A stretch of DNA of 64,000 nucleotides, taken from the NCBI GenBank assembly GCA_011317545.1, contig WUJK01000004.1, forward strand, positions 2,294,001 to 2,358,000, in the 5' to 3' direction. Both the position numbers and the translations under genes were made by a program. Below the pieces are notes generated by a model, which was not told the DNA's origin, did no database searches, and saw nothing but the letters and a program-made list of their open reading frames with translations. How positions within the stretch are numbered: the stretch's first letter is position 1; each line of letters starts with the position of its first letter. Below, one piece after another: positions 1 to 10,776 of this stretch. This stretch comes from Coniella vitis. Taxonomy: Eukaryota > Ascomycota > Sordariomycetes > Diaporthales > Schizoparmaceae.

Positions 1-1391
1 TCTGACAGACAATGGCGCAGCACTATTGACGCTGGTTCCCAAAAGAGAATAATGCACATCAACAATCAGGTGCCCAGAGAGTCGACGATCACTCGTACAA
101 GCCGCGTCACCAAATTGCTGTGCTGACTCGGCCAAGTATCGCAAACAGTGCTGCTCGACCTCCGTTGCCAATTGCTTCCGTGGACACCTCAAGATTGCGT
201 TTCCAACACTGACCACCCCCCCCCCCCAAAGGCACCAAGAGTGAGACTGACTTGGTCTTATAGTCTTCCTGGCACGACCACAAGACGCTCGATACTGGAC
301 CAAATCCAAACAGGGGCAGATTCCGTGCCAGATTGTCTAGATCCCCCCATTTCAAGCAGGGGGGGGACCCAAAAGGAATCCAAGTCATGCACATGCAGGC
401 CGACTGCACCCAGCAAAAAGTCAAGCTGCACGATCAAATGATAGTCGCGGTAACACAAGGACGCACGTTCATGCCCTGTAATTTGCAGGGTTTTCTTTGC
501 AATGGGCAGACGAGTGACTACAGGGGCGTCGAATTGGCAGATCACGGGCAAAGCCAAACCGCATCTTCAGGGCTGTTTTGGAAATCCTGGCCAAGGTCTC
601 TCTCCCTTGATATTGATTTCTATCCCAAGATAACCCCCACTTCCAGCAGCCGCCGTGGCAGAGGCCTATTCCACAAAGGGCCCGCGTTGATTGCCATGTA
701 CGTTGCTAATATATGCTTAGGATCTTGGTCCGGCGTCGTCAACCCACCCTGGGGCTAACAAGCCGTGCTCCTGCACCCGAGATGAAGCGATCGGGCTCCA
801 GACGGGTTTGCTGGTGCTTTTCCCAGACAAGGGTTCCCGCCCTAGGCTCCTCTTTTCGGAAGCTGTGCTCCAAAACACTTCCTAACCTGAAGCCGTTGAG
901 CTATTCTCGGGCTACTGGGCGGTGTGTAACGTCGAGTTTGCTGCTGGCCTTTTAACGGAGCCGCAGCCAGCAACTCTGACAACCCCGATATCTCGTATCA
1001 ACATCACGACGGGGGCCACCTGCCAGCAGGATTTGGCTACGGTGTTGCGTTGGTATGTCTCAGCCGCAAAACCCATGCGCAGACATTGGGGCAACATGAT
1101 GCAGCGGGTCTCGGCATCAACAAGCTGATACTGCGACTTTTTGAGAAAGCCAAAACAGAAGAAAAGGAAAAGAAAAAGAAAGAAAAAAAGAACGAAATGC
1201 ACTCCTTTCTTCTGTCTGTGCTGCTTCCGCGCCGGGATGTCTACCTACGGCGGCCCATGATATAACACCATATGATGGCCTGGGGGCCGATCTTTATGCA
1301 CCTCACATCCCTTTCCTTCCCAACATTCCTACACCCGTCCATACTGGACGTTCATGTCTCTAGTCTTAACGGCGCGGCCACAATCTGTTTC
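1..1391. other. intergenic, no supportable gene
   Basis: Open frames here are short, overlap on both strands and match nothing I recognise. There are C/G homopolymer runs near 216 and 361 and a purine-rich stretch near 1158-1195. The last 300 bases are probably promoter and leader of the downstream GH17 gene. Confidence 0.6.
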
Positions 1392-1476
1392 TGTGTGTGT
1401 GAGAGAGAGAGAGAGAGAGAGTGAGAGAGAGAGAGTGTGTGTGTGTGAGAGTGAGTGAGTGAGAGCACCGGCTTTC
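1392..1476. repeat. GT/GA dinucleotide tract
   Basis: Alternating GT and GA dinucleotide blocks end about 20 bases before the GH17 start codon, so they lie in its leader or core promoter. Length polymorphism between strains is likely. Confidence 0.9.
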
Positions 1477-1495
1477 CTCGGACGCCGAGAACACC

Positions 1496-2392
1496 ATGAA
1501 GATCATAACGCCTTTCACCTCTAGCCTGCTCCTCGGGCTGGCGGCCACTCCCGCCGCGGCCTACTATCGCGGCTACAACTTCAAGTCCTACACCGCAGAC
1601 GGCAGCACGTGCAAGACGCCAGGCGACTGGAAATTTGCCTTTGATGCGGTCAAGCAGCTCCCCAACAGCATCAACGCCGCGCGCCTCTTCTACGCGGCAG
1701 AATGCGACAGCCTCGACCATGCCGTGCCCGAGGCTCTCGCCGCCGACGTGCAGATCCTGGTGGGCTTGGACGACAGCGACGCCGACTTTGACGCCGAAAA
1801 GGGCGCGCTCCTGGCTGCGATCCGCAAGCACGGCTGGGACTGGATCCTCGGCGTGTCGGTGGGCAGCGAGTCCCTGTACCGGGGCGACATTGGGCCCGCG
1901 AGCCTCGCCAGCAAGATCTACGACGTCCGGGGGATGCTCGAGGCGCTGGCCGACTATCCGGGCAGCATCGAGGTCGGCCACGTAGACACGACCAACGAGT
2001 GGTTCGACACCGCCAACGTGGCCGTGCTGAAAGCGTGCGACTTTATCGGCGTCGACGTGTATCCTTACTTCCAGCCCGAAGACAACAACCACATCAGCAA
2101 CGCCGGCCAGCTGTTCCAGGCGGCTGTGGCCCAGGCGCGCGCCAGCGTCGCCGCCGCGGGGAGCCATGCCAGCGTCTGGGTCACCGAGACGGGGTGGCCG
2201 GTGAACGGCGACCAGCTGGGCGCGGCGGTGCCGGGCGTCACCAACGCCGCCAGCTACTTCCAGCAGGTCGCGTGCCCGTCGTTTGGGCAGCTCAACACGT
2301 TCTGGTTCACGTACCAAGACTGGTTTGCGGAGCCGAGCTTCGCCGTCGTCAATCCCCAGGGCGAGCAGTACTTTAGCCAAAAATGCTCATAA
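1496..2392 (+). CDS. secreted GH17 glucan endo-1,3-beta-glucosidase (Bgl2-like)
   Basis: This intronless gene of 298 residues starts with a classic signal peptide (MKIITPF followed by a leucine/alanine-rich core ending near AAAYY, residues 1-22). The rest is a GH17 TIM-barrel catalytic domain. Both expected carboxylates are visible: Glu125 in the VGSES motif (acid/base, usually VGNE) and Glu231 in VTETGWP (nucleophile). The length matches the Bgl2/Scw group, which cleaves or transglycosylates beta-1,3-glucan in the cell wall. No serine-rich tail or GPI signal is seen, so it is probably soluble or loosely wall-bound. The N in VGNE is replaced by S, a mild departure. A GT/GA repeat sits directly upstream of the start. 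The family call is secure; the exact substrate is inferred. Confidence 0.93.
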   Translation: MKIITPFTSSLLLGLAATPAAAYYRGYNFKSYTADGSTCKTPGDWKFAFDAVKQLPNSINAARLFYAAECDSLDHAVPEALAADVQILVGLDDSDADFDAEKGALLAAIRKHGWDWILGVSVGSESLYRGDIGPASLASKIYDVRGMLEALADYPGSIEVGHVDTTNEWFDTANVAVLKACDFIGVDVYPYFQPEDNNHISNAGQLFQAAVAQARASVAAAGSHASVWVTETGWPVNGDQLGAAVPGVTNAASYFQQVACPSFGQLNTFWFTYQDWFAEPSFAVVNPQGEQYFSQKCS

Positions 2393-2480
2393 CACCAAAC
2401 CCATGAAAAGCAGTTTGCTCTGCGCTTCGCTCTTGACAAGCACAGAGCAGACCAAGCATGACCATTGATTCTAATGTTAC

Positions 2481-2489
2481 TCATCATCG

Positions 2490-2527
<38 letters not shown>

Positions 2528-2528
2528 G
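2481..2528. repeat. CAT/ATC trinucleotide microsatellite
   Basis: About 15 consecutive CAT units, interrupted once by CGT, lie in the 3' flank of the GH17 gene. Confidence 0.95.
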
Positions 2529-4280
2529 TCTCTCTTGCTCTCCTGTTTCGCCGTCATTCGATGGGTTTGGCACAAGTTCGACTTTCTACGATAGTCGTCA
2601 GTCACGTTGGGTCTGTTTGCAGCGGAATGGACGGGGTCGCTGTCCCTTCGGGTATCGAATCGTGGAGTTTAATTCATTCTAGCGTAAACAGCTTGCTTTC
2701 GATGTTGTTATCTCTCAGTCATACTCTGATCTTTCAATGATAATGATAAAACTCTTTCTATGGACCGTGCAGAGTTACTTATGAATCCTGAACGGCTATT
2801 GTAACTGTTCAAACGTGAAGCAGCGTTTGCATTGAGAGGCTTGAGAAGGCTGCTCTTAAGTCTCATGACGTTTGAAATGCTGACGCATCATGAACATGAG
2901 TACATTAGTATGGAATCACACTGGAACGTTTTCACATCCGAAGGCTTGACCGTTGGGTGTCCAAGTCTTCTTTTCGAGAGAAAAGACGCTACAAATTTAC
3001 AGAACACGAGCAGTTGAATCGAAACCATCAGACTTCAAAGACATTCGGCTGTGATATCCTCCGTTTGAACCATACACTGCGCATTGTCCTTTCTCTTGTG
3101 CTGCGTGCAGATGGCCAAACGTTGATATCGGGTCCACCAGCAGGATGACTTTCTGAGACCAGAACAACATGGGAGGCTTGGTGGAGCGTTCAGGAGAGTG
3201 GCACCGTCTCGGGAAACGGGGCACTGCATTCTTTGACGGGGTGAGGGACCTGGTTCGTGTCTTTTAAGTCCTTGGGGTATCTTCAAGTTTCATTGCATTT
3301 CGCCAGTCTTTGTTTGCCCAGATATTGTAGTATAATTGTTCTATACATGTCTCCATCATGAAGCATCCTTTCACAGTCGACACCCGCGGGACTGTGCTCT
3401 ATGCCTCTGATATATATATAATCATCGTGGAGGTTCCATCAAATCTAAACTCAATATTCAAAGTCGCGTCTCCCCTCATAGTTGAACTCTATGCTGGTAA
3501 TTGTAAGCATCCACCTGCAGTTGCAACCTCACGACTCGATATCGGCTGTCCGCGAAGCCATAGAACGAACTCCTGAACACGGGATCACTGCATTCCCTAT
3601 ACGAAATTCAGACTCCAGTGACTACCGCGGCTTCAAAGCAACCTGACAAGGAAAGGCGTATAGGGCGATTCTGAAACAAGACGGACAACCCTCGTTGCTG
3701 TACACAGCCCCGGGGAGGCATCTGAAATCTGTGCCCCTTCTCGAGTGGCCGAGTATCAGTTTTTTTTTTTTGCATCCTCTTGGAATCGAGCTCATCGCGT
3801 TGTACCTCCCTTGTCCACAAAAGTCACCGGTACTTTGGGGCGGAAAACACCAACAAAGAAAGAGGATGGATGGCCGGGATTTCTGGAGCCAGCTGAGATG
3901 AGACTGCGGAGGAGTGGGCGTCAGTCAGATGAGGAATCAGATACAAGGCAAACAGCGGCCCTGAGGGATTGGGAATTTTCGGTCAACCAACGACGACGCT
4001 CTATGCGAGATGGTTGCGACTTGGGCATCCGACCCGACTTGATTGATGACTTGCAGCCTGCAGCCTATGGTGCGGGCCGAGTATTGTCGGTGCAGATCAT
4101 CGTAGGGCGCCTGGGCGTAGTTGCCTTGGGGCGGCACGCGCCTATTCGCGTAGACATGGCGGCAGCTTGATTGGGTGCCTCATCGCGGACGAAAGGGTGT
4201 CATATCGAATAAATTCCAATAATATCACTGGGAAGCTGCTCGCAAACATCATTTACATAAGAACAAATTGGGAATAGAGG

Positions 4281-4290
4281 TACCTAGGTA
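4281..4290. other. TACCTAGGTA palindrome
   Basis: A perfect 10-base palindrome. The same core recurs between genes at 51649-51658 and, as ACCTAGGTA, at 55937-55945. Function unknown. Confidence 0.6.
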
Positions 4291-4749
4291 CATATGCACG
4301 CTTGCTGCCACGACCAGGGGTACCAGAGGCATCCACGAACAGTGCATGGTACTCAGGGATGGTCCGTGCAGGTGTGCAGGTGTGCAGTTGCCATGTACAA
4401 ATGGGGAACCCGGTCGGTCTAGGGTAAGTGCAGTTTGACCTTCCAGTTTCTCACATGAACCTTCGTACCTTGCGTTATTCCTTCCCGATCAAGCCCAACC
4501 AACGCCCTCAAGCCCAGCCTCAGCTCTCTTCCCCCCCACCCCCGAACCAAACGGAACCCTGGCACCGCGCAAGCCACAGCGTCTCGCAGCGCGCCGACCA
4601 CGTGAGGCTGAGAAAAGGGAAAAGGGTGAGTGGCAGTCACATGCCTTTGCAGCCACGTAGGCGCCGCCCTTTCCCCTCCCCCGCGGCCCCTATCGCAGTG
4701 CAGCGGGCAGAGGAAGGCCACACGCCTCAACGAGATCTACGGTCCGCAA

Positions 4750-6084
4750 ATGGCCCTGCTGCAGCCACAGCCGCCACAGCCGCCACAGCAAGCACGCCCC
4801 GAAGACCCATACATTGCAAGAAAGGCGACCCATATTCCGCCGCCATGTATACCCGCGTGGCCGGCTCGCCGTGGTTTGCCAGACACGATCAACATGGGCT
4901 CGTCCGCCCTGCGGATACCCGCCCCGGATCCAACACGCAGCAATAGCAACAAGCGCGCGAAGGCGGCCGAGCAGGGACGGCAGAATACTCAAGTCACCAA
5001 CGGGCCGTCCCCTGTCACCAACGGCACCATCACCACAGTCCAGACGCATCCTCCACTCAGCCTTCCCACACTGAGACCGTCGCCCCAGCCCCGCGGGAAA
5101 AGCATCACTACTCCCCGTCATGTTCAACAGAGCGAATCTGTGTCGACGACTCAACCACCAAACCAGGGCGGTGAATGGAGGCGGCCAAAGAGAATACGCG
5201 CGGGGGCCACCAAAGCGAGCAGGAAACAGCCTCGGAAGGATACAGCTACAGCTGTAGCCACGCGGCCGATCGTCGCAAACCCAACGGGAAAGCCTTCTCC
5301 AATACAATACAACAATATCTCGCCAGGTCCTGATGAGTATCCCATCAACGATGCCCCCTCTCACCACGACAGCCTCATCAGTACCACCGAGGCTCTGGTG
5401 GCCACCGTGACCGAGCTCCAGCGCCGACCCAAACGGGTGCAGTCGAAACCAGACTATCGCATTCGCAAGGTGCGCGAGCTGGCTCGCGGGGCCAATCCAA
5501 ACAAGCGCATTCGCTCGCCGTCGCCCTCAGCGCGCGATATCTACGACAAGCTACAGCCCCAGTTCATCCAACTTGTTTGTGAGTGGAAAGGCTGTGGCGC
5601 AATGCTCAACAACATGGACACCCTCAGGAAACATATTGGCGTGGCTCACGGCAAGGAAGCAGCCGGGGACTGCGTCTGCCAATGGGGAGCGTGTCGCCAG
5701 CCCGAAAGCGTACATGACCGAGACGAGGACCTCGGGTCGGGCAGCGGTGTTGCTTTTGCCACGGTCCAAGAGCTCGGCGACCATGTAGACGACGACCATC
5801 TGACGCCGCTGTATTGGCACATGGGCGACGGACGCGCGGGTGATGGGATTGTGTTTCAAGAAGCCATCAAGAAACCGCCCAAGTACTTGCTTTGCGAGGG
5901 GTTCCAGATCACCCCATCAGTCCAAGGCCAGAAGATAGAGACGATTGCAGAGTGGCGAGCCAGGAAAGCATTGCTTAGAGAAGTCCTGGCTAGCACTCTC
6001 TGTGAAGCTTCGGACGACGCCGACGCCGACGCTGACTCGCGAGAGAACATCAGCCTCGCAAGCGGGATTGCAGGCTGTATATAA
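4750..6084 (+). CDS. C2H2 zinc-finger protein, fungal hypothetical
   Basis: From the first in-frame ATG at 4750 this encodes 444 residues. Residues 1-270 are disordered and rich in Pro, Thr, Gln and basic residues, with KRIR/KRVQ-type basic patches that could be nuclear signals. Near residue 277 a C2H2 finger reads CEWKGC ... HIGVAH (C-x4-C, H-x4-H). A second, spread-out finger follows (CQWGAC ... HVDDDH), with an acidic insertion between its cysteine and histidine pairs. The tail has a short Asp/Ala repeat. Paired fingers with a tryptophan after the first cysteine suggest a sequence-specific nuclear factor, but no target can be named. The frame stays open upstream of 4750, and a 73-base GTGAGT..CGCAG intron (4626-4698) could add an in-frame upstream exon, so the start is uncertain. 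Confidence 0.8.
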   Translation: MALLQPQPPQPPQQARPEDPYIARKATHIPPPCIPAWPARRGLPDTINMGSSALRIPAPDPTRSNSNKRAKAAEQGRQNTQVTNGPSPVTNGTITTVQTHPPLSLPTLRPSPQPRGKSITTPRHVQQSESVSTTQPPNQGGEWRRPKRIRAGATKASRKQPRKDTATAVATRPIVANPTGKPSPIQYNNISPGPDEYPINDAPSHHDSLISTTEALVATVTELQRRPKRVQSKPDYRIRKVRELARGANPNKRIRSPSPSARDIYDKLQPQFIQLVCEWKGCGAMLNNMDTLRKHIGVAHGKEAAGDCVCQWGACRQPESVHDRDEDLGSGSGVAFATVQELGDHVDDDHLTPLYWHMGDGRAGDGIVFQEAIKKPPKYLLCEGFQITPSVQGQKIETIAEWRARKALLREVLASTLCEASDDADADADSRENISLASGIAGCI

Positions 6085-6994
6085 TGGCTGTAATCTTGCC
6101 TTCACAATGACCCCTTTCCAAACAACAGAAGAGACAAGCCCGCTTACTGTGTCTTGGTGTCTTGATCTTTTGCTTGCCTTGCGCAATCTGCAGTACTCTT
6201 GACTGTTTGGGAGACCCGACGCAACCTTGCCTGGATAACTTCAAGAGACCTCCACAACATCCCTATGATGACTGCCCTCACACACTCGTTGGTGAGACTT
6301 CCGAGAACTTCATACTGTATCAACTGGTCAGTCTGAGGCTAGTAGTTGTTTTCTTGTACCAACCGTATCAGAAGCAAATCGCGCGTATGTACTCACTGAT
6401 AGAAAGGAGCCTCTCACCCGTCCGCATTCATGGAGACAGGCAACAGCACAACAGACTTTGAAGCCCGTCCACGTGTCTGGTGATCAATGACGTTCAATCA
6501 TCTGGTCGGCACATTTTTTTGCGGTTGCTTGGCTGATCATGTCTCTCTCACGCGTTGGTTCTACTCAACACGAGTCAATGAAAGGTTTGCCCCTCCAAAG
6601 GTATGCCCGTCTGGGACGATACGTACACCTCTTTCATCACCATGGCAGTCACACGTCGCCTCGCCTCGCCACACACCTCGTTGCTGCCTTGCGGTTCCGT
6701 TATCAAGCCACTTGATATCTATCTCGGTTGGCCGAAACGATGGCAGCGTCGTCTTTGCTCTCCGATAGCAGCCTTAACATGTCCCTTCATGATTAGGATA
6801 AACAGATAAAAAAAAAATTAACTTTGCTACCCAAAGAGCCGATTCCCAAAGTACCATTTCCGTAACCGTGAAACCCGGAAGTTCAGTCTTGTTGGAAGCA
6901 GGGGAACAAAAGGAACGAGTTCTTGCTTATCTGAGATACGAACGACGTTGACGCGAGGCTGCGTACTAAGCGAACAAGGCAACCAACACTTTTT

Positions 6995-6996
<2 letters not shown>

Positions 6997-7036
<40 letters not shown>
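6997..7036. repeat. poly(A) tract, 40 bases
   Basis: Uninterrupted run of 40 A on the plus strand. No flanking target duplication was noticed, so retroposition is unproven. Confidence 0.95.
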
Positions 7037-7039
<3 letters not shown>

Positions 7040-7169
7040 CAACACAGGGGCTGGTCCTTCCACACAAAAGTTCTCACCTCTTTTCGTTACATTTCATGAG
7101 GCCGCGTATTTCAAACCTTTCCAGCTCATGTAGGCTGGCTATGCTTGTGCATGTATTTTGGTGACCGGT

Positions 7170-7224
7170 GCTGGGCTGGGCTGGGCTGGGCTGAGCTGAG
7201 CTGAGCTGAGCTGAGTTGAGCTGA
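7170..7224. repeat. CTGGG / CTGAG pentanucleotide repeat
   Basis: About four CTGGG units pass into about six CTGAG units, one of which is CTGAGTTGAG, meaning the array drifts by a G-to-A and then a C-to-T change. Confidence 0.9.
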
Positions 7225-7238
7225 TGAGAGAGAGGAGG

Positions 7239-7246
7239 TATATAAG
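7239..7246 (+). promoter_or_regulatory. TATA-like box (TATATAAG) without a recognised gene
   Basis: A strong TATA match lies 15 bases after the pentanucleotide repeat. No plus-strand coding gene follows for 3.5 kb, so it may be fortuitous or drive a non-coding transcript. Confidence 0.3.
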
Positions 7247-8326
7247 GGGTGTTCAGCACCGTTGGGTCCTTTGGCCCGTATCTATGTAGGTATTGGGGTT
7301 ATGGGCCGGGTTAGGGATGCGGTTTGGATAAGCATACTATGCTGGTGACTACGTACCATTAGGACGCATGATAATCAATTGGAGGTTTGATAACTGGAGT
7401 CCAAATAACATGTGGGGTTTGGAATCATGTGTTGAGTATTTACGGTTTGCCTTTTCGGTGTACCTAGCGCACTAATCAGGCAGCAAATAGGTAGCTGCTA
7501 CCTCGGGTAGGGTGTGCTTGGTCAGGTGATGTGAGACGAGATAGCGGTCGCTGTTGGAATATCTTGAGATGGCGTCGTTGTGGTGGGAAAAGAAAAGGTT
7601 GGATGCTGTGATCTCGATGAGTTCTGGGTCTTCATTACAAGCTACTTTTCAATAAAGAGCTTATTCTTGAATTGTTTTTAGAGACCTAAAGGTTAATTAA
7701 TGGTCAGATGTGAGAACTTTTGCCCAAAGAGAGGCTTGGATTGGTTGGTGCCTTTGGTTGCGAGATCAATGAAAAAACTGCACAGACGCTATAGCCTCTG
7801 CAAGGCTTGCGAGGAACGAATTGTCGACAGTAGTATTGAAGTCTGCCGTGGACGAGTATGAGAGAGTAGAATGAGAGAAAATATTGTACAAGTGTGCCAG
7901 AAGAAGCCGCCCCAATCAGAAGTAAGAAGACCCCAGAATGGGGGAGTAGTAGTCTTTGGGTGCTACCTGTGCACCGATTTCTCGAATCGACCACTCGCTT
8001 CCTGCTGCCTTTTCAGCGTTTCTTCTTCCCATCACGACGTGAGACTGATGTAACCGGCTTCAAGTCCATGAAGCCCCCCCTATCCACTTCTTCGTTTCTC
8101 CGACGCGCAAGCATGAGGTTCTGGTAAAAGTACTGGTATCGACTGCTCGGCCATCTAGACCTGCGCTTCTCCATAAGGTATACTGTTGCACCAACCGGCT
8201 GACTGGCTCCTGCTGTCGGTAGCTTGGTTTTGAGATGATCGGCTCGGGCAATACAAAGAGCCGGGACGATATGTATCTTGCAGCTCGATGTGATTCCCGA
8301 CGACTCGCGAACTTGTAGCAGCGCCT

Positions 8327-8683
8327 TTAACCCTCCAGAATCTGCACATTGGCCTTCATCAAGGAGGCGCGGATCCGCGAGAGGGAGAAGCCTCCCGCGT
8401 CTGTGGCGTCTTTCAAAACCGAGGGGTGGCCCGCACCGCCACGGACGCCGGCGCCGGTGCTGCCGCCGAGAGCAGCGTAATTGTCTCCCAGGTATAGGCG
8501 TGCCTTGTCAGGCAGGAATTGCGAGAGGACGCCGTGCTTTCCGGGAACAGCGGCCGTGTGCTCGTCGGGCTTCGGGAAGGGCAGGAAGCGGCGGTGGGTG
8601 GTGACGGCGCAGAGCAGAGCTAGCGCAAGCAGCAGACAGACCATCCAGGTCCCGGGTTGGCGGGTGTTTCCCAGCTTGATCAT
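8327..8683 (-). CDS. small single-pass membrane or secreted protein, hypothetical
   Basis: An ATG-initiated frame of 118 residues. Residues 12-27 form a strongly hydrophobic helix (WMVCLLLALALLCAV) followed by basic residues and a Pro/Arg stretch. This suggests a signal anchor or a signal peptide. The rest is soluble, Gly/Ala-rich and ends in a short amphipathic segment (SRIRASLMKANVQ). I recognise no family. The gene-like features are the well-formed start region, a single open frame and codon use like its neighbours. It is isolated, with more than 2 kb of non-coding DNA on each side. A short conserved fungal protein seems likelier than chance, but this is uncertain. Confidence 0.5.
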   Translation of the reverse strand: MIKLGNTRQPGTWMVCLLLALALLCAVTTHRRFLPFPKPDEHTAAVPGKHGVLSQFLPDKARLYLGDNYAALGGSTGAGVRGGAGHPSVLKDATDAGGFSLSRIRASLMKANVQILEG

Positions 8684-10776
8684 GATTGCTCTTCGTTGGG
8701 TGTTGTTCTGATTTTTCTCTTATTGGATCCCCGAGGCGAGGCAGGGCCCGGTCGAGTCGCGGTGTGGGATCTCGTAGGGACGGCGGAATTCCCCAGAACA
8801 GAACGAAGATTTTCTTTTGGGCGTCGAACAAACAGATCCTGCTGAAGTTGCCTACCAGTCCGCTTCAGCTCTCCTGTTGCCAGGTGGGCATGTGAGGGGC
8901 TTTTGTATGGCGCATATTTCACCCAGGTGACGGGTTCACGTGCCGGTCAAAGGGATGCGCGGGTTGTCACATTCCCCAAACTCCCTTGCCTTTGCGTGTC
9001 AGATTCTTTGGGACAATGAGAGGCTTGGTGGGGTTCCCAGACATTTCCTTGGCGTGGTGACTGAGTCTCTTTCGCATCATGAAACTGCGCTCCTTTTGGT
9101 GTACATAGTACGGCGCGCGGCCGCAAACAATTCAAACTGACATGGTCCTTGTTTCGGTCGCGGTCGCTGCGCTGCTCGTCGACGGAATCTAGTGAACCAG
9201 TCATCTGTTTGTAAGAGGGCAAAGCATGCCACAGCCGAATCGTGTCTGCCTGTGTAGAGAGTCCTTGCTCACCTCTTGACCCCAAAGTCTATGTTCCTTG
9301 TGGCAGGCCGTTTTGACACAACACAGTCCATGTCAAGTAGTTGACGGTTGACGGGACCTTGGTTGACTTTGGTCCAGGCTCACATTAGACTTTCAATATC
9401 GCAGAACTGCGAGCCCAACAACCCACTTCAAGGCAAGGGAGCTCTCGGACGTGATATCGTGAGGCAGGGCAGACTATGAGTCGCTTGTGCATCCAGTGAT
9501 GCCGAAGCATTGCGGGGCAAAGCAAGGGCCAAGCTTCGGCCCTGCCGACTCGGGACCAGGAGCCAGCCGGTGGGGACCAGAGTGCGGTCAGCCGGGCTCC
9601 GTGACAGGGGCCTGGCGGGCTCGGGCTAACCCCGAATCAGCGGGATTGGGAACCAGGAGCTTCCAGTTTTGGGCAGCAGCAGCAGCAGCAAAAAAGCTCA
9701 ACGTTTTCCAAGGTTGGCACCGTGAAAGGCCCCTGTGGCACTGCCGGCCGTGCAACACAAGGGCATCTGCTCGCTGTGGCGTGGTAAACTCACAGCCAAA
9801 GTCAAAGGGCAGACCTTGGCCGCCTAGATCACGGTCGCCCCACCGGCAGTTCAACCTTTCTCTTGATCAACTGCGGATTGCAACAAGGGTCGCAAAATCC
9901 ATCAACAGGACCTTCGGTAGTCTGCTGAATAGCCTGCTGTTGGTGAGCGCTTCTTGCAGCTTTCCCAGTGCCGGGCCGCTAGTCTGGCGTGGTCTGTCCG
10001 GTGACGTCACAGCATCTCAGGGTCCTTGCAGTAACTCTCTAGATTATGCGGCGGTCACCCGTTGCCAAGCAGCCCACAGCAAGCCCAGGGTGCTATGGCC
10101 ACCCGCGCTAACGCAGTCCAGTTTGGCGGCCTGATGCCGGTGCTGCTAAACTGAGATTTTCCAGCGGGCGTGTCGTCATCCGCAGTGGCCTTTCTCCCCT
10201 CCATCACTGCTAAAGGGCCCATAACGTAGAGTTGCGATCATACACTCAAAAGATCATCCTGACATCCTGCTACTTACATAGTGCAACCTCTAGCTCTTTG
10301 CTCCTCATTGATCGCTCCCGCAACCCTTGCTCACTGCTTCAGATCTTGGTTTCTGCAGCCACAGCTGCTGTGCATACCACACCTACAAACACACTTGCCT
10401 GCATCTCGTCTGTTCTGCAGATCTTGCTTCCGCTTGGGTGCTCGACCTGCAACCTGGAATCCTCCCACAACACATCGGCGCAATCATATATACGACATCC
10501 TCGCATTAACCCACGGCGCCCGAGAATCGCAAAGAGTCGAGACTGAAACGCCGAGCCCAAGACATTGCGCGCGGAACGCTCGGGGTCCTACCAGAAACAT
10601 TTCTTTTTGTGGCGTATGGGAGGTATGCCATGACCCTGCTGCATTCCTGTCGACCGCCCGACCATTCTCTTTCATCCAGTCTTTCATGTCCTTGGGACTA
10701 ACCAGAGGCAGCGCTCCAAGCGATTCGGAATTCAATTGCGGCCTACTAGAAGAGACGTTTCCGCCTTCCGCATACC
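8684..10776. other. intergenic, promoter side of the SUR7-family gene
   Basis: A 215-codon plus-strand frame (9487-10134) has no recognisable domain and an atypical Trp/Arg/Pro-rich composition, so I do not call it. The last 550 bases, rich in C and T, look like promoter and leader of the downstream gene. Confidence 0.55.

Larger units (their letters stand above)
2393..4749. other. intergenic, no supportable gene
   Basis: Contains the GH17 3' region, a CAT repeat, an 11-T run near 3760 and a perfect TACCTAGGTA palindrome at 4281-4290. A 65-codon minus-strand open stretch near 3937-4137 has protein-like composition but no recognisable family and no clear splice context. A possible upstream exon of the next gene (4428-4625) is treated under findings. 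Confidence 0.5.
6085..8326. other. intergenic with poly(A) and pentanucleotide repeats
   Basis: No convincing coding potential. It holds a 40-base A run, a CTGGG/CTGAG repeat followed by a TATA-like box, and several ACCTAG/TAGGTA-like words between 7275 and 7505. Confidence 0.6.

Noticed and set aside
3937..4137. protein-like minus-strand stretch (VPPQGNYAQAPYDDLHRQYSA)
   Set aside because: No start context, splice partner or family; could be decayed coding DNA but unsupported.
7303..7316. TTAGGG-like word in the left arm
   Set aside because: Single copy, not a telomeric array.
9487..10134. 215-codon plus-strand frame upstream of the SUR7-family gene
   Set aside because: Trp/Arg/Pro-rich composition, no domain, no promoter-like leader.
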